From Acidobacteriota bacterium (GTDB lineage Bacteria; Acidobacteriota; Terriglobia; Terriglobales; Acidobacteriaceae), in contig JAJZDL010000167.1 in assembly GCA_021851465.1 (NCBI GenBank), forward strand, positions 1 to 6,427: 6,427 bases of DNA, written 5' to 3'. The position numbers and the translations under genes were made by a program. Position 1 is the stretch's first letter; every line of letters begins with the position of its first letter. Under the pieces are notes generated by a model. The model was not told the origin of the DNA, ran no database searches, and saw only the letters and a program-made list of their open reading frames with translations. Below are positions 1 through 6,053 of the stretch, one piece after another.

Positions 1-235
1 CCGCCTTACCAGCACCTGCTGCCTGCTCCTGGTCAGGCAGCCGCAGACTGACACCCTCCAACCGTGGCTATTTGCTGAAAAACCCAGCATTTTCGCTATG
101 CCTGTGGCACTTGCCATCCCTCGTGCAATTGTGTGAGCAAGACGGGAAGGTTCCAATCACAATGCCGCGCACTGATTTGCGGGCATGATTTTGGCGCTGA
201 CCCTGTCTTCCATCACGGCACGAAGGATGACAGTC
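1..235. other. Left-edge spacer, no supported gene
   Basis: I see no convincing gene here. All three forward frames are open for part of the stretch but lack a clear start, and frame 1 closes with TGA at 49-51 after 16 codons, which could be the tail of an upstream gene. A reverse frame is open from an ATG at 117 to the left edge (39 codons) without a ribosome binding site. The stretch holds an 8-bp hairpin (18-41) and a weak 5-bp hairpin followed by TTTT (TGCTG 73-77, CAGCA 85-89). It must also hold the promoter of the excisionase-integrase pair, but I found no good -35/-10 pair. Confidence 0.5.
18..41. repeat. Perfect 8-bp inverted repeat (hairpin)
   Basis: GCTGCCTG at 18-25 and its exact complement CAGGCAGC at 34-41 flank an 8-nt loop. 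No T-tract follows on either strand, so a standard intrinsic terminator is unlikely. It could be a protein-binding dyad or a stem at the end of the gene or element lying to the left. Confidence 0.45.
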
Positions 236-448
236 ATGAATTCACAAACCGAGCGCCGGTTGTATCAGATTGGGCAGTTGCCCGATGTGCTGCAGCTCAG
301 CGCTCCCCAGGTTGACTGGCTCGTATCGACGGGCCAGCTTCGGGCGATCCGTATATGCGGGGAAACCCGGTTCGATTCCAACGAGGTCAGCGAGCTCATC
401 GCCACCTACAACCAGATCGCAAAAAGGAAGCAAGACCATGTCAAGTAA
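236..448 (+). CDS. Excisionase-like helix-turn-helix protein (HTH_17/MerR-like)
   Basis: This 70-residue protein probably binds DNA. Residues 9-57 follow the plan of the small excisionase/HTH_17 family. An opening LYQIGQLPDVL resembles the usual 'aeLLgvs' helix, LSAPQVDWLVSTGQL (21-35) is the recognition helix and turn, and a short wing RAIRICGETRFDSNEV (36-51) leads into a final helix. Family members act as recombination directionality factors or as repressors of mobile elements. I chose ATG 236 because AAGGA at 223-227 sits 8 nt upstream; ATG 227 in the same frame overlaps that site, and ATG 185 has no ribosome binding site. The stop overlaps the start of the recombinase gene by 11 nt, so the two are probably co-transcribed and translationally coupled. 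Which way it acts (excision, control of int, or both) cannot be read from sequence. Confidence 0.78.
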   Translation: MNSQTERRLYQIGQLPDVLQLSAPQVDWLVSTGQLRAIRICGETRFDSNEVSELIATYNQIAKRKQDHVK

Positions 449-1685
449 GTCGGGTTCAAATCCTGGAGTGGCCACACTGCCCCTTCAGAAGAACAAGAAA
501 GCAAGGAATTTGTCGTGGATCATGCGTCGCCCTGGTCCTTGCGAGCGCGCGGGCTGCACCAAGATCGTTCCGGGCGGTCGAGTGAGCAGGGCAACCAAGC
601 ACCGCTATTGCTCCCTTGAGTGCAGGAAGCGCGGTCACGACAATAGGCTCGTCAAATGCGGCTTCTGTGGCAAGAATGTTTTCATTGCGCCATGGAAGTT
701 GAAGGAAGTCAACTTCTGCAGCCAGGAACACCACCGCGCTTACCGGCGCGAGATGTTGCTGGCGCCGACTGGTTCGTACCGGCGGGTCATCGAAGAGTAC
801 TTGATAGCCAGCAAAGACTGGTACGCCAAGGGCACACTCAAGACAGTCCAGGCGGCTGTCACAGGCTTTCTGGCCTACGCCTTCCAAGAAGAAGGCATGA
901 CCTCGTTCGAACAGATCGGGCCTCAGGTTGTTTCGCGCTTCATAAGGCGAGAGGTCGAGCGCGGGATCAAAAACCGTAACTATATCGGCTATCTGAATAT
1001 CTTCTTCGGTTGGCTGCGGGGTGAGGAGCGGATGGTAAGGGTGAACCCTATTGTGGCTCACTATCACACGCAGAAAATCAATCCACGTGCTCCGCGCCCA
1101 TACTCGGATAGCGATATCGAGTCCATCTCGAAGGTCTTGGAGGCGAGCGGTAATATCGCCCTGATGCTCGCATTCTTCATAGGCCTAGAATGCGGCCCGA
1201 GGGTCGGTGAAGTCGGAAACATCAGGCTTGCTGATGTGGATCAGGCGAACGAGAGCATTCACATCCGCCTTCCGACCAAAAACGGATGCGAAAGAGACGT
1301 CCATTACCACGATGGAGTCAAGAAGTACCTCGCCCTATGGCTCAAGACACGGAGCCCGAAGTTTGCCAAGGACAACCTCCTCCACGGCGAGCGCCTGGGA
1401 GTATTTGACACCTCATCGCTGGATGCGAAATTCAAGTCGGTACTCAAGTCTCACCCGGGCCCGGCGTCCGTCTTCAGCTTTCACAGGCTTCGCCATACTT
1501 GGGCGACCAGGCTGGTCAATAACGGCATGGAGCTTCCAGCACTCCAGGAACTGGGTGGGTGGAAATCACTGAGCAGCCTGCAGCAGTACGTCAAGGTGCT
1601 GGACTCCACGATCCAGCGCCAATATGAGGCGAGCTACCGGAAGCTCCAGGACCAGGACCAACTTCAAGTTGAAGAGACCCTGTAG
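438..1685 (+). CDS. Tyrosine recombinase/integrase with N-terminal zinc fingers
   Basis: A 415-residue site-specific recombinase that likely integrates and excises the element at the neighbouring tRNA gene. Two zinc-finger-like units come first: C35/C40 with C58/C62, and C74/C77 with C94/H98, each with a 'YCS.EC' or 'FCS.EH' second knuckle. A helical core-binding domain spans about 112-205 and the catalytic domain about 220-400. The catalytic set looks complete: R255 (GPRVGEV), K281 (TKNG), H349 and R352 (FHRLRHTWAT), W375 in place of the second histidine (GGWKS, common in the family) and nucleophile Y384 (LQQYVKV). ATG 438 is chosen because AAGGAAG at 424-430 is 7 nt upstream; the frame is open further upstream but there overlaps the excisionase-like gene. 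By eye it is less GC-biased at third positions than kdsB or the GH31 gene, which fits horizontal transfer. It ends 125 bp from the tRNA 3' end. Confidence 0.93.
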   Translation: MSSKSGSNPGVATLPLQKNKKARNLSWIMRRPGPCERAGCTKIVPGGRVSRATKHRYCSLECRKRGHDNRLVKCGFCGKNVFIAPWKLKEVNFCSQEHHRAYRREMLLAPTGSYRRVIEEYLIASKDWYAKGTLKTVQAAVTGFLAYAFQEEGMTSFEQIGPQVVSRFIRREVERGIKNRNYIGYLNIFFGWLRGEERMVRVNPIVAHYHTQKINPRAPRPYSDSDIESISKVLEASGNIALMLAFFIGLECGPRVGEVGNIRLADVDQANESIHIRLPTKNGCERDVHYHDGVKKYLALWLKTRSPKFAKDNLLHGERLGVFDTSSLDAKFKSVLKSHPGPASVFSFHRLRHTWATRLVNNGMELPALQELGGWKSLSSLQQYVKVLDSTIQRQYEASYRKLQDQDQLQVEETL

Positions 1686-1810
1686 CTTGTCGACTTTGCG
1701 CTCATCACCGCCGCCGATGCGACACCCACTAAATCAGTCGCGTAAAAAACCACCGAGACATTGCGGGTAATGGAAGCAACCGAGGTTCCCTCATATGTTG
1801 CTGATTTGAT
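1686..1810. other. Spacer between integrase and tRNA; probable attachment region
   Basis: This non-coding stretch joins the recombinase stop to the tRNA 3' end. It has an imperfect 7-bp dyad (1717-1723 with 1737-1743, one G.T pair, 13-nt loop). Beside it is a run of six A (1744-1749), which is a T-run on the minus strand downstream of the tRNA and might help end that transcript. TGATTGG at 1807-1813 recurs at 1820-1826 inside the tRNA. In tRNA-targeted elements the attachment core lies at or inside the tRNA 3' end, so binding sites for the recombinase are expected here, but I cannot define them. Confidence 0.45.
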
Positions 1811-1887
1811 TGGTGGCGGTGATTGGAATCGAACCAATGACCTACGGGTTATGAGTCCGTCGCTCTAACCATCTGAGCTACACCGCC
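1811..1887 (-). tRNA. tRNA with CAT anticodon (elongator Met most likely)
   Basis: A full 77-nt cloverleaf reads leftwards. The acceptor GGCGGTG (1887-1881) pairs fully with CACCGCC (1821-1815), followed by discriminator A (1814) and an encoded CCA (1813-1811). The D-arm has GCTCAG..GGTTAGAGC; the T-arm is ATTGG TTCGATT CCAAT. The anticodon loop CTCATAA places CAT at 1853-1851. The anticodon stem ACGGA/CCCGT has one mismatch, A31 opposite C39. CAT tRNAs can be elongator Met, initiator Met or lysidine-modified Ile. The GGCGG acceptor start and full G1-C72 pair argue against initiator and favour elongator Met over Ile2. The gene lies between the integrase and kdsB with its 3' end facing the integrase, so it is the likely integration target. 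Confidence 0.95.
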
Positions 1888-2084
1888 GGGTGTCAAAGAG
1901 GAGCCGACATGGCTCGCCATTGTGGCTGCAACTGGCAGGAATCGCGCTCGAACCCCAGCCAACAGAACTCAAGAGCGCAACTTAGCTATGATACTTGAAA
2001 CGGCAGCGCGAGTGAAGCAGCCGGCGCATCGACATCTTCACAGGTCCCGCGCTTCCTCGCTGATTGCCTTCGCCACAACACCCG
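1888..2084. other. Spacer between tRNA and kdsB (divergent promoters)
   Basis: The tRNA (minus) and kdsB (plus) are divergent, so this spacer should carry both promoters. On the plus strand TATGAT at 1987-1992 is a fair -10 element for kdsB, but no good -35 lies 16-18 bp upstream. Next to the tRNA are two overlapping small hairpins: GAGCC 1901-1905 with GGCTC 1911-1915, and ATGGC 1909-1913 with GCCAT 1916-1920. Nothing else stands out. Confidence 0.35.
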
Positions 2085-2882
2085 ATGAACCCTCCTCTCC
2101 GCACGCTCGGCGTCATCCCCGCCCGCCTCGCCTCCACGCGCCTGCCGCGAAAGGTGCTGCGCGAGGTCGCGGGCAGGCCTCTGCTTGCATGGGTCGTCGA
2201 GGCCGCCCGCGCCTGTCCGCAGCTCGACGGCGTCATCGTCGCCGCCGACTCCGAGGAGGTCGCCGACCTCTGCCACAGCCTGGGATTCCCAGTTCAGCTC
2301 ACGTCGCCCTCGCTGGCGAGCGGCACCGACCGCGTCCACGCCGTCGCGCAACTGCTCGACGCCGACATCTACGTCAACATCCAGGGCGACGAACCGCTGC
2401 TGCGCCCAGAGCACATCGCCGCCCTGCTGCGCCCCTTTGCGCAGAGCGATTGCGGCGGCGTGGAAGCCGCCTCAGCCCGCTCTGCGCGGCAGATCGACAT
2501 CGCCACCCTCAAAGTCCGCTGCACCGCGGAGAACATTGCCAACCCCAACGCCGTCAAGGTGGCCACCGACGCCGACGGCCGTGCGCTCTACTTCTCCCGC
2601 GCCACCATTCCATACCACCGCGATACGACCGACCCCGTACCGCAATACTGGAAGCACATCGGCCTCTACGCCTATCGCAAGTCCGCGCTCAACCTCTTCC
2701 CCTCGCTGCACGCGAGCGCGCTGGAACGCGCCGAGCGGCTCGAGCAGCTCCGCTTTCTGGAGAACGGCCTCTGCATCCACGTCGAACCCACCGAGTACGA
2801 CACCATCGGCGTCGATACCGAAGCCGATCTTCGCCTGGTCGAAGCCCGGCTACGCGCCCTGCACGCGGATCCTTCGCGATAG
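2085..2882 (+). CDS. kdsB: 3-deoxy-manno-octulosonate cytidylyltransferase (CMP-Kdo synthetase)
   Basis: KdsB is a cytoplasmic enzyme that activates Kdo with CTP to give CMP-Kdo and pyrophosphate, the donor for attaching Kdo to lipid A in LPS. From ATG 2085 the protein is 265 residues, close to the usual 245-260. Family motifs appear in order: the nucleotide-binding loop VIPARLASTRLPRKVL (10-25, with Arg where many have LPGK), SGTDR (79-83), NIQGDEP (98-104), ANPNAVKV (152-159), YFSR..IPYHR (169-179), HIGLYAYR (191-198) and LEQLRFLENG (219-228). A TTG at 2064, right after an in-frame TGA, is the only other start; neither start has a clear ribosome binding site, and ATG better fits the onset of similarity. 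It stands alone between the tRNA and a convergent GH31 gene, so it is probably monocistronic. Confidence 0.95.
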   Translation: MNPPLRTLGVIPARLASTRLPRKVLREVAGRPLLAWVVEAARACPQLDGVIVAADSEEVADLCHSLGFPVQLTSPSLASGTDRVHAVAQLLDADIYVNIQGDEPLLRPEHIAALLRPFAQSDCGGVEAASARSARQIDIATLKVRCTAENIANPNAVKVATDADGRALYFSRATIPYHRDTTDPVPQYWKHIGLYAYRKSALNLFPSLHASALERAERLEQLRFLENGLCIHVEPTEYDTIGVDTEADLRLVEARLRALHADPSR

Positions 2883-2904
2883 GCCGTCGCGCGCGGGTCG
2901 CCGC

Positions 2905-2924
2905 CTGCCACTCTGAGATGGCAG
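2905..2924. other. Hairpin between convergent genes; possible weak terminator
   Basis: CTGCCA (2905-2910) and TGGCAG (2919-2924) form a 6-bp stem with an 8-nt loop in the 70-bp gap between kdsB and the GH31 gene. A second small stem follows (GCAGC 2921-2925, GCTGC 2931-2935) and competes with it. Position suits a bidirectional terminator, but no T-tract follows on either strand, so the role is uncertain. Confidence 0.28.
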
Positions 2925-2952
2925 CAACCGGCTGCAAACGCTCGTACCGCCG

Positions 2953-5769
2953 CTATCGCAGCTTCAGTTGGAGTGCAGCGCCGGTGTACTGCACGCTCTT
3001 CATCGGCGTCGCAGTGGGCGAGAAGCCAACCGGATTGGCCTTCGATACCAGCACGACCTGGAAGGTGCGCCGGCCCAGCATCCCCGCAAACGAGCCTGCA
3101 CGTTCGCCGAGCGTGAGCGTCCCGCTCTTGTCGTCCCAGCGGACCGGGATCTGCGAGAAGGCGCCCTTCTCGTAATCGAAGGTCGTGCCCGCGTCCTCAT
3201 AGAGCACGAAGCTGCCGTCGGCCCCCGCGTAGATGTAGAGGATGGTTGGGTCGCAGGCATGCTCGCCGATGTACTGCATCGCAGGCGCGTAAGGGATGAT
3301 TGACCCGGCGCGCACAAAGACTGGAATCTGCTCGTACGGCGCGGCAGCCGATAGATGGCCCGAGGCCACGGCCCGTCCCGTCCAGTAGTCGTACCAGGTG
3401 ACCGAGGAGGGCAGGTAGACCGTGCGCGTCCGCTGCTTGTACTCGGTCACCGGCGCGACCAGCAACGCCGGGCCGAACATATACTCGTCGCTCACCTCGC
3501 GCGCCGTGCGGTCGCGTGGAAAGTCCATCACCAGCGGACGCATCATGGTGTAGTCGTTCTGCGTGGTCCATCCCGCCTGCGAGTAGATGTAGGGGAACAG
3601 CGCATAGCGCAGGCGGTCGGAGTCCAGCTCCGCGTTGTATGCGGGCGAGCCGTCGCCGAGCGTCCACATCTCGCGCGCCCGCAGCTCGCCATGCACGCGC
3701 AGGATGGGCGTGAAGGTGGCGTACTCGAACCAGCGCGCGTTCAGCTCCCTCCACTCGTCCTGGTTCTCCGGCGTCATCGGCTCCTGGGCAAACCTTCGCT
3801 GCAGGGTGTATCCGCCGGTGTCCTGGGTCCAGTAGGGCAGGCCGGAGATGCTCGCGCCCAGTCCCGCGGCAATCTGCTTGGCCATGGCCGTCCAGGTCGA
3901 TGTCGTATCGCCCGACCACGGCACGGCGGAGTAATGCTGCTCGCCGGCAAAGCCGGAGCGCGTGAGGATAAAGACGCGCTGGTCCGGCGCGGCCTCTCGC
4001 TGCCCGGTGTAGACGCCCTCGCTGTTCATCAGCGCATAACCATTCAACATGCGCGACCCGCTGCCGAGATAGGTCGGGTTCATGTGGCTGAGTTGGCCGA
4101 TGAGGGTGAACGGAGCGGGCATGATGTCGGGCTCGGTCGCATCCATCCACCAGGCATCCACTCCCTTGGAGAACAGCGCCGTGTCGATCTGCGACCAGAA
4201 GAGCTTGCGCGCTCCGGGGTTGAAGGCGTCATAGAAGGTGTACGGCTGGCCGGTCCAGTCGCGGATGTGCTCGGCCAGGTTCGGCTGGTAGAGATAGCCC
4301 TGCGCGTTCATCTGCTTCGCGTTGTCCGTGTTGGGGTTGAACTTGCCCCACACCGAGATCATCAGGTGCGCGTGCTCCGCGTGGATGGCCTCGATCCATC
4401 CCTCCGGGTCGGGAAAGCGCGAGGGATCGAACTGGTGCGAGCCCCATGCGTCGGGGCGCCAGTACTGCCAGTCCTGCACGATGTTGTCGAAGGGGATCTT
4501 GCGCGCGCGGAACTGCTTCACCACGTCCAGCGACTGGTTCGCCGTCTCGTACCGCTGTCGCGACTGCCACAGCCCGAAGGACCAGTCCGGCAGCATCGTC
4601 GCCTTGCCGGTCAGCAAGCGGTAGCCCGCGATGACCCCATCCATGGAGGGGCCGTAGACGAAGTAGTAGTCGATGCCGTCGCCCACCTGCGACCACAGCG
4701 AGGTGTCCGCATCCGGCGCGGGCGTCTTCCAGGAAAAGGTCAGCGTGTCCTGCTGCTCCGGGTCGTTCTCGATCCGGATGGGGTACCGGTGTCCGGCCAC
4801 AAGATGCACGCGCACCTGGTCGTTGCTCGGATTCCAGATCTGCCTCCAGTGGTCCATCGCCAGCTTGCCATCGAGCCAGACCTTGATTCCGCCATTCGAG
4901 TAGGCCTGAAACTGGTAGTCGCCCGTCGCGGGCGCAAGCACCGATCCCTCCCAGCGCAGGCGCTTCAGGGGCGCGGAGCGGCCACCGCCAGCCGGACGGT
5001 TCATGCGCGTGTCGATGCCGATCTCCGCGGTCTGCCGAGGCGCCTCCGAGCCATCGACCGGCGCGACCGTTAGCCCGCCCGGCCTGCCCTCCGCGTCGTA
5101 GAGGTTGGCCGGTGGAATCGCCATGAAGGGCCGCAGATCGCCGAAGCGGCTGAACGATGTGTTGTCCCAGAGAATCCCGTAGCCCCGCGACGAGACCAGG
5201 AACGGGACCACGATGTTCGTATTGTGCTGCCACAGGTCGAGGTCGTAACCCTTGATGTCGGCGATGCCCAACTGCATCTGGCCCAGGCCGTAGAGCGATT
5301 CGTCCGCCTGTGCCTTCCACATCTGCTGAATGTGAAACGTACTCTCCCCCTGCACCGTCGCTGGATCCAGCGCCCTGCCACCCGGTGCCTCCGACAGAAT
5401 GGGATGGCCCGCGGCGTCCGCGAACGAGACGGCGGCGGTCTTGCGGTCCACAATCACCTGTAGCCTGGCGGTGGACAGGATGAATGCCGTCGGGCTCTCG
5501 TCAAACTTCCATCCTGCGGTCAGTGGCGCATGGGGAACAACGTCGAGCGAGGCGCGGCTGAAGAAACCGGCGGAGCGTGCGAACGCCACCCGCACCACGC
5601 TGTCGGAGAGGATCTGGATGCGCAGGTCGCCGGAGTCCAGATGCAGCGTGATGCCATCGGGCTGGCGGTCCATCCGCATCGAGGGCGCGGGCGTCGCCGG
5701 AGCTGCGTGCAGCGCCTGCGCAAAGACGCCGAGACAGGCTGCAAACAGGAAAGCTCTCGAAAATTGCAT
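2953..5769 (-). CDS. Secreted GH31 glycosidase with inserted PA14 domain (alpha-xylosidase-like)
   Basis: This 938-residue enzyme is a retaining alpha-glycosidase of family GH31. A signal peptide (1 to about 22, cleavage after ALHA) sends it out of the cytoplasm; no lipobox fits. An N-terminal beta-sandwich (about 35-230) is followed by a PA14 module (about 250-350, ending in LTFSWKTP). The (beta/alpha)8 barrel (about 370-730) holds nucleophile D543 in WWMDATEPD (541-548), R604 in TRSGFAG, the likely acid/base D621 in PWSGDTTSTW, and H693 in RVHGE. A C-terminal DUF5110-type sandwich covers about 840-910. PA14 at this place is known from GH31 alpha-xylosidases such as Cellvibrio japonicus Xyl31A, so removal of xylose from xyloglucan oligosaccharides is the best guess; alpha-glucosidase remains possible. 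No transporter or other glycosidase is beside it. ATG 5769 begins the signal peptide, though no strong ribosome binding site precedes it. Confidence 0.93.
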   Translation of the reverse strand: MQFSRAFLFAACLGVFAQALHAAPATPAPSMRMDRQPDGITLHLDSGDLRIQILSDSVVRVAFARSAGFFSRASLDVVPHAPLTAGWKFDESPTAFILSTARLQVIVDRKTAAVSFADAAGHPILSEAPGGRALDPATVQGESTFHIQQMWKAQADESLYGLGQMQLGIADIKGYDLDLWQHNTNIVVPFLVSSRGYGILWDNTSFSRFGDLRPFMAIPPANLYDAEGRPGGLTVAPVDGSEAPRQTAEIGIDTRMNRPAGGGRSAPLKRLRWEGSVLAPATGDYQFQAYSNGGIKVWLDGKLAMDHWRQIWNPSNDQVRVHLVAGHRYPIRIENDPEQQDTLTFSWKTPAPDADTSLWSQVGDGIDYYFVYGPSMDGVIAGYRLLTGKATMLPDWSFGLWQSRQRYETANQSLDVVKQFRARKIPFDNIVQDWQYWRPDAWGSHQFDPSRFPDPEGWIEAIHAEHAHLMISVWGKFNPNTDNAKQMNAQGYLYQPNLAEHIRDWTGQPYTFYDAFNPGARKLFWSQIDTALFSKGVDAWWMDATEPDIMPAPFTLIGQLSHMNPTYLGSGSRMLNGYALMNSEGVYTGQREAAPDQRVFILTRSGFAGEQHYSAVPWSGDTTSTWTAMAKQIAAGLGASISGLPYWTQDTGGYTLQRRFAQEPMTPENQDEWRELNARWFEYATFTPILRVHGELRAREMWTLGDGSPAYNAELDSDRLRYALFPYIYSQAGWTTQNDYTMMRPLVMDFPRDRTAREVSDEYMFGPALLVAPVTEYKQRTRTVYLPSSVTWYDYWTGRAVASGHLSAAAPYEQIPVFVRAGSIIPYAPAMQYIGEHACDPTILYIYAGADGSFVLYEDAGTTFDYEKGAFSQIPVRWDDKSGTLTLGERAGSFAGMLGRRTFQVVLVSKANPVGFSPTATPMKSVQYTGAALQLKLR

Positions 5770-5826
5770 AGCAAAAGTCTACGCGCTGCACATGCTCTCC
5801 GGCGCGTTCCTCTGCGGCAAGCGTAA

Positions 5827-5969
5827 GGACCTGTCCAGAAACAGTTCTGCTCATCGAAGGTCTACGAATTGTCATTCTGACCCTGAGCTTGTCGCAGGGG
5901 AAGAATCCCCGTATTAGTCGTTGCTTGTTTCCTCGTTGAGCGCCGACCCTGTAGTTTTTGGACAGCTTC
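5827..5969. mobile_element. Candidate MITE-like element with imperfect terminal inverted repeats
   Basis: The left end GGACCTGTCCAGAAAC (5827-5842) and the reverse complement of the right end, GAAGCTGTCCAAAAAC (from 5969-5954), agree at 13 of 16 positions, with an 11/12 match over CTGTCCARAAAC. TAA stands directly outside both ends (5824-5826 and 5970-5972), as a 3-bp target duplication would. The 143-bp interior has no transposase. Such ends and a TNA-type duplication recall some IS5-family groups (IS1031/IS427), so it might be a non-autonomous derivative, but this rests on one copy and may be chance. Confidence 0.4.
5874..5906. repeat. Hairpin repeat with tandem G.A internal loop (dispersed-repeat type)
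   Basis: ATTCT (5874-5878) pairs with AGAAT (5902-5906) and CCCTG (5881-5885) with CAGGG (5895-5899). The stems are separated by GA facing GA (5879-5880 and 5900-5901), which can form stable tandem sheared G.A pairs; the loop is 9 nt. A competing hairpin GGGG (5897-5900) with CCCC (5907-5910) is possible. Similar short 'TCATTCTGA..CCCTGAGC..' sequences occur many times in acidobacterial intergenic regions as far as I recall. Copy number cannot be judged from this single example. Confidence 0.55.
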
Positions 5970-5979
5970 TAAGATGGAT

Positions 5980-6001
5980 CGCAGTACAGACGCATACTGC
6001 G
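5980..6001. promoter_or_regulatory. 7-bp dyad upstream of the small membrane protein gene
   Basis: CGCAGTA (5980-5986) and TACTGCG (5995-6001) are perfect inverted repeats with an 8-bp centre, 52 bp before the GTG start. Position and symmetry would suit an operator for a dimeric regulator or a leader hairpin. No regulator is encoded nearby and no promoter is certain, so the role is open. Confidence 0.3.
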
Positions 6002-6053
6002 GAGAACGCCTGGAGGGTAGAATTCGAGGATCGAAGGACGAGAGCAGGAGACC

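Larger units (their letters stand above)
5770..6053. other. Divergent spacer between GH31 gene and small membrane protein gene
   Basis: This 284-bp spacer must hold the promoters of both flanking genes. I found no clean -35/-10 pair for either. It contains several secondary-structure elements listed separately: a candidate inverted-repeat-bounded element (5827-5969), a hairpin repeat inside it (5874-5906) and a dyad (5980-6001). A further small hairpin, CAGAA 5836-5840 with TTCTG 5845-5849, overlaps the left terminal repeat. No protein-coding frame here is convincing. Confidence 0.5.

Noticed and set aside
73..93. Possible terminator: TGCTG/CAGCA stem followed by TTTT
   Set aside because: Only five base pairs and four T; too weak to call, and no gene is known to end just before it.
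1..117. Minus-strand frame open from ATG 117 to the left edge (39 codons)
   Set aside because: No ribosome binding site at a proper distance and no recognisable sequence; too short to support as a partial gene.
185..448. Longer form of the excisionase-like gene starting at ATG 185
   Set aside because: No ribosome site before 185, and the extra 17 residues do not belong to the helix-turn-helix fold; ATG 236 has a well-placed AAGGA.
456..1067. A 203-codon minus-strand frame opposite the integrase gene
   Set aside because: Antisense to the zinc-finger and core-binding region of a well-supported recombinase; no recognisable domain or ribosome site.
1921..1985. A stretch with a 'GGAATCGCGCTCGAACC' look that might be a tRNA remnant on the minus strand
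   Set aside because: The T-loop lacks the required C61 and stems do not form; no cloverleaf can be drawn.
1922..3175. A 417-codon plus-strand frame covering the whole of kdsB in another frame
   Set aside because: The product is Arg/Pro/Ala/His-rich without motifs, while kdsB in the overlapping frame shows every family motif.
3355..5073. A 572-codon open frame on the plus strand opposite the GH31 gene
   Set aside because: It lies wholly antisense to a clearly conserved enzyme, has Arg/Val/Leu/Gly-rich low-information composition and no family motifs. GC-rich third positions commonly keep such frames open.
5736..5769. Possible lipoprotein signal because Cys12 follows two Ala in the GH31 leader
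   Set aside because: Cys12 falls inside the hydrophobic core, too near the N-terminus for a lipobox; ALHA-AP at 19-24 is a standard signal peptidase I site.
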